DNA from: Acidimicrobiia bacterium
GTDB taxonomy: Bacteria; Actinomycetota; Acidimicrobiia; Spongiisociales; JAENVV01
DNA length: 11,218 bases
Direction of reading: 5' to 3'
Assembly: GCA_020352575.1 (NCBI GenBank)
Contig: CP070681.1
Coordinates: 45,506 to 56,723, forward strand
Below are positions 1-6,000 of the stretch, one piece after another (position 1 is the first letter of the stretch; every line of letters starts with the position of its first letter). The notes under the pieces are model-generated. The model did no database searches. It saw nothing but the letters and a program-made list of their open reading frames with translations, and had not been told where the DNA came from. Made by a program: the position numbers and the translations under genes.

Positions 1-1316
1 AGCAGCGCAGCCGCTGTTCCGAGGAGTACGAGGGCAGCCACTGCCGTGGCGCCCGATGCCGAGTCATCGCGCTCTGCGGTGGTCCAGTCGGGGAGGGCGA
101 CGAGCGGTGAGGGGTCGACCGCCTTCGGCTCGGGTCGAAGTGACGGGAAAGCCCGGGCCGCAGCGTCGATGACTCGGGCTGCCGGCGATCCGGAGAAGAT
201 CATGAGATTGGCGGACCCATCGGTGAGCGACGAGAACAGGTCGTTCACCTGGTGGGCCATGTCGCCGATGCCGTCGCCATCGGCGTCGTATCCGACGAAG
301 TCGCTCCAGTGGTTCCCGACGCCGTCGAGTGCCCACGCGTTCTCCGACGGCGTCCCGGAGCCGTTGACGCCCACCTGTTCCCGGTTCTCGACGAAGGCGT
401 TGTTGGTGAACACGTTCCCGGAGATGGCCGGTTGGAGGGTGACGCCCTGGTCGTTGTGGGCGAAGAGGTTCCCGGTGAAATGTTGCTCGACCCCGAGGGC
501 CGTAGGTGAGTTGTCGAGGTAGACGCCGATCCGGTTGCCGACGAACCGGTTCCGATGGGCCTCGACCCCGTCGACGTCCTTGAGCCCCAGGCCGTACCCT
601 GAAGGGCCGTGGTTCCCGGTGACGATGTTGTCGTTGAAGGTGAGCCGGTAGGAGTACATGAGGAAGGCGCCGACCGAGTTGTCGGCGAGGGTGTTGTGCT
701 CGACCGTGGCGTCGTGGGAGTACATGAAGTGGAGGCCGTACCTCCCTCCGGTGATCGTGTTTCGACGCACGGTGCTTTCTTCCGAGTACCAAAGGACCAC
801 GTCGCGGCCGTAGGCAACCGTGTTGTCGATGACCTGCGAGCCGGGGCTTCCCCAGAGCTTGATCGGGTCGCCCCGGCGTCCTGGTCCGAGGTCCTTCGCG
901 CCGATCAGATTGCCCGAGACCACCGACCCGACGCCGTGCCTGATGTACACGCCGAAGAGGACGTCCTCGAAGGTGTTGTCCGCAATGGTGGGGCGAGCGC
1001 CCGTCACGAAGACCCCCGAGTGCTCGCGTTCGAGCGAGTCGCCTGAGTTCCGGATCGTCAGACCTTGGACGGTGACATCGTCGGCCCTCACGGCTATGAC
1101 GGTGCCGTTCCCTCCGCCGTCGAGGATGGCGCCCGGTTCTCCGACGAGCCGGAGCGGCTTCGTGATGCTCACGGGCCCGTGGATCCCTGCTGGTACCGGC
1201 ACGGTGGAGCCTGCCGGGGCGAGGTCGATTGCTTCTTGGAGGTCGTGGCTGGCGGCTCCCCAGGAGGGGAGTGCAGCAGTGACCGCGATGAGGAGCGCGA
1301 GGGCGGCGAGCCTCAT
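1..1316 (-). CDS. nosD: NosD, periplasmic/extracytoplasmic beta-helix protein for NosZ copper-centre maturation (3' end cut by window)
   Basis: NosD works with the NosFY ABC transporter in assembling the CuZ centre of nitrous oxide reductase outside the cytoplasm. The frame stays open from the ATG at 1316 to the left edge, giving 438 codons. Residues 1-22 form a Sec signal peptide (MRLAALALL, Ala-rich, probable cleavage after WGAA). Residues about 55-320 are right-handed beta-helix repeats rich in Asn-Asn/Asp-Asn turns, including the family-typical FMYSHDATVEHN and SVGAFLMYS. NHWSDF followed by YDADGDGIGD near residues 345-362 is the classic NosD signature. The last visible residues (TAVAALVLLGTAAALL) begin a hydrophobic segment, so the protein is probably anchored by its C terminus, as expected without an outer membrane. 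Its ATG overlaps the stop of the upstream gene (ATGA, 1313-1316), with a Shine-Dalgarno AAAGGGA at 1323-1329, so the two are translationally coupled. Family assignment is firm; the end is not seen. Confidence 0.93.
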   Translation of the reverse strand, partial: MRLAALALLIAVTAALPSWGAASHDLQEAIDLAPAGSTVPVPAGIHGPVSITKPLRLVGEPGAILDGGGNGTVIAVRADDVTVQGLTIRNSGDSLEREHSGVFVTGARPTIADNTFEDVLFGVYIRHGVGSVVSGNLIGAKDLGPGRRGDPIKLWGSPGSQVIDNTVAYGRDVVLWYSEESTVRRNTITGGRYGLHFMYSHDATVEHNTLADNSVGAFLMYSYRLTFNDNIVTGNHGPSGYGLGLKDVDGVEAHRNRFVGNRIGVYLDNSPTALGVEQHFTGNLFAHNDQGVTLQPAISGNVFTNNAFVENREQVGVNGSGTPSENAWALDGVGNHWSDFVGYDADGDGIGDMAHQVNDLFSSLTDGSANLMIFSGSPAARVIDAAARAFPSLRPEPKAVDPSPLVALPDWTTAERDDSASGATAVAALVLLGTAAAL

Positions 1317-1957
1317 GACTCGTCCCTTTGCACGAGGGGCTCCCACGCACGGCGGTGGGCTCTGAGACCCAGGACGGTGATCACGGCTGCGGCGAATGCG
1401 GCGATGAGCCCCCAGTTCGGCAGCGCCCATGTGTTGAACTGCGCGATCGTCGAGGGCCCGAGCACGGGCGGCGTGAACTCGCCGACCGCGTCGGAGAACG
1501 GTGCGATGGGGTCGAGCGAGTGTCCGTACCTCCATAGCCAGTACTGGAGGTCGGCGAGGAACACGAACGGGAATGCAAGCATCGGGATCGAGAACGCAAC
1601 CACCCACCGCGTGTGGATGAAGATGCCGGCTGCGAGCGACCCTGCGACGGCGATGATGCCGGCGACGGCGATCTGCCGTTCGAGCGTTGCTCCCTCGTCG
1701 AAGCCGGGGAGCCCGACGTAGTGGTTGAGCCCCTCGAGCAGCTCGACGTCGCCGGTCATGTCGTTGACGTAGATGTCGATGACGAGCCCGCCGGGGAACT
1801 GGGGTGCCTCCAAGAGGAGGCGCCAGTAGGGCAGGAAGATCGAAATGAGGAGGAGCGCGGCCGCTCCTAGGAACATGAGGGTCGGGAGTCGGAACTCCCG
1901 GGTCCCCCGGGCCCCTTTCGGGACCCGGGGGCCGAAGAATCGGTTGGTGGCCTCCAT
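1313..1957 (-). CDS. nosB: Four-helix membrane protein of the nos cluster, NosB-like
   Basis: This is a 214-residue integral membrane protein. Hydrophobic segments lie at about residues 27-46, 94-115, 120-141 and 181-200. The long loop between the first and second (residues 47-93, with LLEGLNHYVGLPGF) probably faces outside. The N terminus is basic (RFFGPRVPKGARGTRE). In clade II nos clusters such as that of Wolinella succinogenes, a membrane protein called NosB sits between nosZ and nosD and is needed for N2O respiration. Position, size and topology match, but I identify it mainly by context. It starts 14 nt after the nosZ stop with only a weak ribosome site (GAAGAA), so it probably depends on translation of nosZ. 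Its last codons overlap nosD. It could also be another uncharacterised nos accessory membrane protein. The gene itself is certain, the symbol less so. Confidence 0.7.
   Translation of the reverse strand: MEATNRFFGPRVPKGARGTREFRLPTLMFLGAAALLLISIFLPYWRLLLEAPQFPGGLVIDIYVNDMTGDVELLEGLNHYVGLPGFDEGATLERQIAVAGIIAVAGSLAAGIFIHTRWVVAFSIPMLAFPFVFLADLQYWLWRYGHSLDPIAPFSDAVGEFTPPVLGPSTIAQFNTWALPNWGLIAAFAAAVITVLGLRAHRRAWEPLVQRDES
1897..1929 (-). repeat. Strong inverted repeat inside the 5' end of nosB
   Basis: CCCGGGTCCC at 1897-1906 pairs perfectly with GGGACCCGGG at 1920-1929 across a 13-nt loop. An alternative 8-bp pairing is CCCCCGGG (1904-1911) with CCCGGGGG (1924-1931). On the mRNA it forms a very GC-rich hairpin starting about 28 nt after the nosB start codon. 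It may shield the 3' end of nosZ mRNA or slow translation into nosB, lowering accessory-gene output relative to nosZ. The pairing is seen directly; the role is inference. Confidence 0.55.
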
Positions 1958-1971
1958 GGGATTCTTCGGGA

Positions 1972-3987
1972 TCAGCCGGTGGGTTCGATGGAGAGGTACC
2001 CCATCATCTCCAGGTGGAGTGCCGAGCAGAACTCGGTGCAGTAGTAGGGGTAGACGCCAGCGTTGACGAGTTCGACCTCGAACGTCGCTGTCTCACCGGG
2101 TTCGAGGGACAGGTTGATGTTGTAGCCGGGCAGCGCGAACCCGTGGGTGGCGTCGTACGACGTCTCCACGTTCGTGATGTGCCAGGTCACGTGGTCGCCC
2201 TGCCGGAGTTCGACGTGCTCGGGAGTGAAGTGCGACCGGATGGCGGTCATCCAGATTTCGACCTCGTTCCCGTTGCGCTCGATGCGCTCATTGCCGAGCA
2301 CGGGGGAGTCGGGATCGACCGCCATCGTGGCCGGGTCGAATCCGAGCTCGCAGGGATTCCCTGGGCAGGGGTAGGTCTCCCAGGCGTCGATCTTGTCGGC
2401 CTTGATGATCTGCGCGTAATGCGGCTCGCCGAAGGTGACCGGCATGTCGTAGATCACTGGCATCGTCTCGCCCTCTTCCGAGATGTCCAGCAGTTGGAAG
2501 TTCTGCGGGAGGAGTGGCCCGACGTTCGCGAAGCGATCGATGGCCCACTTGTTGAGCGAGACGAGGTAGCGGCCGTCGGGGGAGACGGTGTCGCCCTCGG
2601 CGGTGACGAGGTGCCCGATGTTGTACTGCACCGGTGTCTTTGTAACGAGCGTCCACGGATCCTCGGGTGCGTCGTAGTCGCCGCCGAGCGTCCAGCGGGC
2701 GACCGCTGAGTCGAGGAACAGCGACGTGTAGGCGTAGCCCCGGTCGTCGAACTGCGTGTGGAGCGGGCCGAGTCCGAGCTCGACTTGTGCCTCGAGCACA
2801 GCGTCGAAGTCGAGGATCGGCACGCCGTATCCGTCGAGTGTCCAATTCTCGTCGGCGATTGCTTCTTGGATCTTCTCGAAGGAGTACACCGTGGTGTGCG
2901 GGTCGAGCTTTCCCGAGACGACGATGAAGTCGCCCTTGGGGGCCATGTCTACGCCGTGCGGGCTCTTCGGCTCGGGCACGAAGTAGAGGAGGCCTTCCTC
3001 GATGCTCGTCTCGAGCGTCATGACGGCGAATCCGTTCATCTCCGTCGTGCGACCGGCAGCAGCGAGTTGGGCAGCCTTCTCCAGGTTGATGATGTGCAGG
3101 TAGTCGTTGTCGCGGGCAGAGACGCCGCCTTCGAAGGGGAGGTTCCCGTCCTCGACCCCACCCGTGGCCATTTCGGTGTTGAACGAGTTGCAGAAGACCC
3201 ATCCGTCGGAGGCGAGCTTTCCGGCGTCGCAGATGTCCTGCCAGTACGGCGGGAGTTCCATGGCGAACGACTCGTCGGCCAGCACGCGGCCCGAAGCGCG
3301 GTCGAACTTCCAGAACGTCACCATGCCTCGGAAGGACGCCTCGTAGTCCTCGATGGGCGCCCACTCGCCGGCGAGCGGTGTGGCGTATTGGCCTCCCTCG
3401 ATGACCCACTCGGTGTCGGGGGTGACCATGGTGCCGCCGTGGTCGTTGATGGCGATCGGGTTCTTCAGGATCTGCTTCGTCTCGAAGTCGCGGAGGTCGA
3501 TGACGGCGATCCGAGCGTTCGCCTTGTCGTTGATGAACACGAACTCGCCGTCGTAGTCGCCGTCGGTCTCAGAGAGCGCCGGGTGGTGGGTGTCGGCCCA
3601 GCGGACCTCGATGCCGTTCACGTCACCTTCTGCGAGGACTTCTTCGGTCTTCAGGTCACCGAACCCCCAGCCCTGCCACGGCTCGGGCGTGAACACGCCG
3701 ACTGTCTTGAGGAGCCGCATGGAGGGGACTCCCACGATCGAGAGTTGTCCGCCATGACCGCCGGAGGAGAACAGGAGGTACTCGTCGTGGGTTCCAGATG
3801 GTGTGAAGGTCTTCAGTGCGGCCTCGACGTCGGCATCGGTGAGGCCCCTGGCCTCGATGATGTCCGCGCCGACTGCCGAGCCTGATCCCGACGTGCACGC
3901 CGCCACGAGGAGGGCGATAACGCCGATGACGGCGATGGCATTGAGCCAGGCCTTCCATCCCGACCATCGCGTGTGAGTGCCTTGCAT
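1972..3987 (-). CDS. nosZ: Nitrous oxide reductase NosZ, clade II (Sec/lipoprotein type)
   Basis: NosZ reduces N2O to N2 outside the cytoplasm, the last step of denitrification. From the ATG at 3987 the protein has 671 residues. Residues 1-31 are a Sec leader with no twin arginine that ends in a lipobox VAAC (Cys31), so it is probably membrane-tethered. A seven-bladed propeller follows. The CuZ ligands are His134 and His135 (DTHHP), His183 (NDHGG), His344 (SPHGV), His410 (GPLHT), His459 (IGHL) and His523 (GEPHYA). The C-terminal cupredoxin domain has His615 and the CuA motif C650-T-E-F-C654-SAL-H658-LE-M661. The frame is open upstream to 4071, but the ATG at 3987 is chosen because AAGGAAGGAG precedes it and the leader then begins normally. 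It lies 2 nt after the Rrf2 gene stop and 14 nt before nosB, so all are one transcript. Identification is certain; clade II rests on the Sec leader and the neighbours. Confidence 0.97.
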   Translation of the reverse strand: MQGTHTRWSGWKAWLNAIAVIGVIALLVAACTSGSGSAVGADIIEARGLTDADVEAALKTFTPSGTHDEYLLFSSGGHGGQLSIVGVPSMRLLKTVGVFTPEPWQGWGFGDLKTEEVLAEGDVNGIEVRWADTHHPALSETDGDYDGEFVFINDKANARIAVIDLRDFETKQILKNPIAINDHGGTMVTPDTEWVIEGGQYATPLAGEWAPIEDYEASFRGMVTFWKFDRASGRVLADESFAMELPPYWQDICDAGKLASDGWVFCNSFNTEMATGGVEDGNLPFEGGVSARDNDYLHIINLEKAAQLAAAGRTTEMNGFAVMTLETSIEEGLLYFVPEPKSPHGVDMAPKGDFIVVSGKLDPHTTVYSFEKIQEAIADENWTLDGYGVPILDFDAVLEAQVELGLGPLHTQFDDRGYAYTSLFLDSAVARWTLGGDYDAPEDPWTLVTKTPVQYNIGHLVTAEGDTVSPDGRYLVSLNKWAIDRFANVGPLLPQNFQLLDISEEGETMPVIYDMPVTFGEPHYAQIIKADKIDAWETYPCPGNPCELGFDPATMAVDPDSPVLGNERIERNGNEVEIWMTAIRSHFTPEHVELRQGDHVTWHITNVETSYDATHGFALPGYNINLSLEPGETATFEVELVNAGVYPYYCTEFCSALHLEMMGYLSIEPTG

Positions 3988-3989
3988 GT

Positions 3990-4397
3990 CTAGGTGCTCC
4001 TTCCTTGGGTGCACGCGGCCACTGGCGTGGCCCGGAGTTCCTTTGTGAGGGCATCTCGCGCCCGTGACCATGCGTCGTGCATGGAGCAGGGAGATGCCGA
4101 TGAGCAGTTCGTGTCGCGCAGGACGCAGTGGCCTGAGTCGACGGGGCCCTCGACTGCCTCGATCACGTCGAGCACCGAGAGGTCACCGGGATCGCAGGAC
4201 AGGGCGTAGCCACCGGAGGGCCCCTGCTTCGAGGAGATCCAACCGGAGCGGACCAAGGGGGAGAGGATGCGTGCGAGGTAGGTGGGCGTCACGTCGAGCG
4301 CAGCGGCGAGCCCCGCACCGGCCTCTCGCTTCGTCTCGGCGAGCCTCCGGATGGCCCTGAGGGCAATGTCCGTCCTCGTACTCATCTCGAGATACAA
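3990..4397 (-). CDS. Rrf2/NsrR-family iron-sulfur transcriptional regulator heading the nos operon
   Basis: A 135-residue Rrf2 protein. The winged helix covers about residues 5-65 (RTDIALRAIRRLA; TPTYLARILSPLVRSGWI; wing GPSGGY). The cluster region has Cys91, Cys98 and Cys104 (C-x6-C-x5-C in CVLRDTNC then SPCSMHDAW), the spacing of many NsrR-like members that bind an iron-sulfur cluster. NsrR proteins sense NO; IscR and others sense cluster or redox state. The start is a TTG at 4397. It has AAGGA 7 nt upstream, and the resulting N terminus (xYLEMSTRTD) aligns with the start of the paralogue at 4860 (MRLELSSRSD); the ATG at 4385 would cut conserved residues. The stop lies 2 nt before nosZ. Joint transcription with nosZ and a palindrome at its own promoter suggest autoregulated control of the nos genes. 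NO sensing is inference. Confidence 0.92.
   Translation of the reverse strand: MYLEMSTRTDIALRAIRRLAETKREAGAGLAAALDVTPTYLARILSPLVRSGWISSKQGPSGGYALSCDPGDLSVLDVIEAVEGPVDSGHCVLRDTNCSSASPCSMHDAWSRARDALTKELRATPVAACTQGRST
3997..4006 (-). promoter_or_regulatory. Ribosome binding site of nosZ that fixes its start
   Basis: AAGGAAGGAG on the minus strand lies 9 nt before the ATG at 3987. It is within the last codons of the Rrf2 gene. It is the strongest Shine-Dalgarno in the window, supports the 671-residue NosZ over the longer open frame, and suggests high nosZ translation relative to the regulator. Confidence 0.8.
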
Positions 4398-4407
4398 CGT
4401 TGAATCC

Positions 4408-4424
4408 TTGACTCAATAAATCAA
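4408..4424 (-). promoter_or_regulatory. Candidate Rrf2 operator at the nos operon transcription start
   Basis: On the minus strand TTGATTTATTGAGTCAA is an imperfect palindrome with perfect TTGA/TCAA ends; 12 of 16 positions outside the centre are symmetric, and a further C/G pair flanks it (4407 and 4425). It is AT-rich in a GC-rich background. It covers the predicted transcription start and its end overlaps the AAGGA ribosome site (4405-4409) of the TTG-started regulator. Binding would block both RNA polymerase and initiation. It is not a canonical FNR site, being 17 rather than 14 bp. The binding protein is inferred from its position. Confidence 0.55.
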
Positions 4425-4428
4425 GAAT

Positions 4429-4457
4429 AAGGTAACTCTTCGCACGAGACTTGTAAA
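4429..4457 (-). promoter_or_regulatory. Predicted promoter of the rrf2-nosZ-nosB-nosD operon
   Basis: On the minus strand TTTACA (4452-4457) is separated by 17 bp from TACCTT (4429-4434), a reasonable sigma-70-type pair with T1, A2 and T6 of the -10 box kept. Transcription would start near 4422, giving a leader of about 25 nt. Transcripts from the upstream Rrf2 gene could also read through, because I see no convincing terminator in 4398-4470. Confidence 0.45.
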
Positions 4458-4470
4458 GAGGTAAACGAAC

Positions 4471-4860
4471 TCAGGCGGACTCGAGCGAGATCGACTCGAG
4501 TTCGGCGACGAGAGCATCGCGGGCCCGCGTCCATGGCACATGCAGCGCGCAACGCTGCTCCACGGCGCACGGTCCGCCGCGGAGCGCGCACTGACCGGTG
4601 TCGATCGGTCCCTCCACCGCCTCGATGAGGTCCCGCATCGTCACGTCCGCCAGCGGGACGACGAGCAGGTACCCGCCGGCAACCCCTGGCCGCGACTCCA
4701 CCCACCCGCGGGCTACGAGCGGAGCCATGACGCGCGCAAGGAAGTCGGGGGTCGTCTCCACCTCCTCTGCCAGCACGGAACGAGGCGTTCGTTCGTCGAG
4801 CGAGAGCGCACGCATCGACCGCAGGGCGAGGTCGGAACGAGAGGAGAGCTCGAGGCGCAT
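4471..4860 (-). CDS. Second Rrf2/NsrR-family regulator, paralogue of the nos operon regulator
   Basis: A 129-residue Rrf2 protein with a winged helix at residues 5-65 (RSDLALRSMRAL; TPDFLARVMAPLVARGWV; GVAGGY) and Cys91, Cys98, Cys104 (CALRGGPC, EQRCALHVPW). These are the same residue numbers as in its neighbour. A hand alignment gives about 56 identities in 129 positions (43%), so the pair looks like an old tandem duplication. The open frame extends upstream to 5100 but would run through the operator region and the divergent permease gene, so the ATG at 4860 is chosen; it gives the standard family N terminus. The ribosome site is weak (GGGGGC about 15 nt upstream, inside a GCCCCC-T-GGGGGC palindrome at 4876-4888). 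It is 73 bp upstream of the first regulator in the same direction and divergent from the permease, so it may control either. Its signal is unknown. Confidence 0.9.
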   Translation of the reverse strand: MRLELSSRSDLALRSMRALSLDERTPRSVLAEEVETTPDFLARVMAPLVARGWVESRPGVAGGYLLVVPLADVTMRDLIEAVEGPIDTGQCALRGGPCAVEQRCALHVPWTRARDALVAELESISLESA

Positions 4861-4923
4861 CGAGGGAACGTTATCGCCCCCTGGGGGCCTGGCATGTGAA
4901 CCCCGCCTCGGCAGGCGCCGGCG

Positions 4924-4949
4924 CATGCATTGACAAACGTCGATGCATG
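4924..4949. promoter_or_regulatory. Upstream palindromic operator overlapping the permease -35 box
   Basis: A 26-bp inverted repeat with 11-bp arms, one mismatch and a 4-nt centre (AAAC). Its core is ATTGACAAACGTCGAT (4929-4944). It contains the -35 hexamer TTGACA (4930-4935). The core recurs exactly 33 bp downstream. This is a dimer-binding site for a regulator acting on the permease and perhaps on the divergent Rrf2 gene. Confidence 0.7.
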
Positions 4950-4958
4950 GAGCAGGAT
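4930..4958 (+). promoter_or_regulatory. Predicted promoter of the permease gene
   Basis: A perfect TTGACA (4930-4935), 17 bp, then CAGGAT (4953-4958), which resembles the actinobacterial TAGGAT -10 form. The start would be near 4965, inside the second operator, leaving a 26-nt leader with AAAGG (4980-4984) before the ATG at 4991. The upstream in-frame ATG at 4943 would precede the transcription start and is not used. Confidence 0.6.
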
Positions 4959-4961
4959 TAC

Positions 4962-4977
4962 ATCGACAAACGTCGAT
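4962..4977. promoter_or_regulatory. Downstream palindromic operator at the permease transcription start
   Basis: ATCGACAAACGTCGAT is a perfect palindrome with 6-bp arms and a 4-nt centre. Over 20 bp (4961-4980 against 4928-4947) it matches the upstream copy at 18 positions. The 33-bp offset is close to three helical turns, so two dimers would sit on the same face and bracket the promoter. This layout suggests repression. The regulator could be the adjacent Rrf2 protein or an ArsR/SmtB-type protein encoded elsewhere. Confidence 0.7.
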
Positions 4978-4990
4978 ACAAAGGCTCACT

Positions 4991-5947
4991 ATGCCCATCC
5001 CCGAAATCCTCGCCACCGTCCTCGACGACGTCGTATCCACCGTGATCAACGTCTGGCCGTACCTCGCCATCTCGATCGTCGGCGCAGCAGCGCTCACCAC
5101 CTACTCCTCGCCCGATCGTCTCGTCGACTTCATGCGCCGACGCGCAGTCGTCGCCGTCGGCGCAGCCGTCGGCCTCGCCGCCTTCACCCCGTTCTGCTCG
5201 TGCGGCACCACCGCAGTCGTCCTCGGTGGCCTGGCAACCGCCACCCCGTGGGCTCCCCTCATTGCGTTCATGGTCGCCTCACCGCTCACGAGTCCTTCAG
5301 AACTCTTCCTCTCAGCAGGCCTCTTCGGATGGAAGTTCGCACTCCTGTTCTTCATGGGCACGATCGTCATCGGGATCGGCGCGGGAGCAGTCGGTCACCT
5401 CCTCGACCGACGGGGCTCGTTCAAAGGCCAGGCCCGCCTCGCCGAGCAGAACGCCTGCCTCACGGGGGAATGCGCCGTGGCACCCGCAGGCTCCGGCATC
5501 GGACCAGGCACCGCGGCAGTGACCGAGTACCGCACGCGCCCGACCACGAGGGAGTTCGCAGCCGAACTGTGGGCGACGACGCGGCGCCTCAGCGTCCTCT
5601 TCCTCGGCTTCACCGCTCTCGGCTACCTCGCCATCCGCTCGATCCCGACCGATTGGATCGGCGCGTACCTCGGCGGCGACTCATTCGCTGCGGTCCCCCT
5701 CGCTGCCTTGCTCGGTATCCCGGCCTACCTGAACACCGAAGCGTCCCTCCCACTCGTCGCATCTCTCATGGACGGCGGCATGGGGCCCGGCCCAGCGATG
5801 GCGTTCCTGGTGACCGGAGCGGGCACGAGCGTGGGCGCGATCAGCGGCCTCTTCGTCATCGCCCGTGGGCGAGTCGTGGCACTAGTGGTGAGTTTGCTGT
5901 TCGGTGGGGCCCTCGTCCTCGGGTGGGTCACACACGTTCTCTTCTGA
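4991..5947 (+). CDS. CSCG-motif permease (PF03773/ArsP_1 type, SO_0444-like), probable metal or metalloid export
   Basis: A 318-residue membrane protein with about eight hydrophobic segments. The family hallmark is PFCSCGTTAVVLGG with Cys69 and Cys71 in or near a membrane helix, followed by ASPLTSPSE. A matching second half has IPAYLNTEASLPL and VTGAGTSVGAISG (about residues 243-286), as expected for the inverted-repeat permeases of this family. The central loop (residues 140-195) has a further pair, Cys156 and Cys161 (NACLTGEC), which could hand a thiophilic ion to the CSCG site. Members have been linked to export of organoarsenicals (ArsP) or copper/zinc (SO_0444); the substrate here is not determined. 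The start at 4991 follows AAAGG by 6 nt. It is divergent from an Rrf2 gene and controlled by a double operator. Adjacency to a copper-enzyme operon makes copper a reasonable guess, no more. Confidence 0.85.
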   Translation: MPIPEILATVLDDVVSTVINVWPYLAISIVGAAALTTYSSPDRLVDFMRRRAVVAVGAAVGLAAFTPFCSCGTTAVVLGGLATATPWAPLIAFMVASPLTSPSELFLSAGLFGWKFALLFFMGTIVIGIGAGAVGHLLDRRGSFKGQARLAEQNACLTGECAVAPAGSGIGPGTAAVTEYRTRPTTREFAAELWATTRRLSVLFLGFTALGYLAIRSIPTDWIGAYLGGDSFAAVPLAALLGIPAYLNTEASLPLVASLMDGGMGPGPAMAFLVTGAGTSVGAISGLFVIARGRVVALVVSLLFGGALVLGWVTHVLF

Positions 5948-6000
5948 GCACGACGAGGCTGGCCGTGTGTACCCCCAAGAAGCCTCACTAGCTTCGGTGC

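Noticed and set aside
64..1350. Open frame of 428 codons on the minus strand
   Set aside because: It is an Arg/Pro-rich shadow of nosD in another frame; the nosD frame runs through the same DNA with clear family motifs.
1228..2871. The 14-base string GATTGCTTCTTGGA occurring near 1229 and near 2858
   Set aside because: Both copies lie inside coding sequence (nosD and nosZ) and encode the same short peptide QEAI; chance is the simplest reading.
2758..3885. Open frame of 375 codons on the plus strand
   Set aside because: It is antisense to nosZ and has no recognisable motif; high-GC codon bias opens the opposite frame.
3988..4071. Longer NosZ start 28 codons upstream
   Set aside because: It would put non-signal residues before the leader and overlap the Rrf2 gene, while a strong ribosome site precedes the ATG at 3987.
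4408..4424. FNR/NnrR site
   Set aside because: TTGAT and TCAA ends are 17 bp overall rather than the 14-bp TTGAT-N4-ATCAA arrangement.
4453..4465. Direct repeat GTAAA spaced 8 bp
   Set aside because: Too short, and one copy is part of the -35 box; no further copies support a binding site.
4861..5100. N-terminal extension of the second Rrf2 protein containing several cysteines
   Set aside because: It crosses the operators and the divergent permease start, and family members begin at the residue matching 4860.
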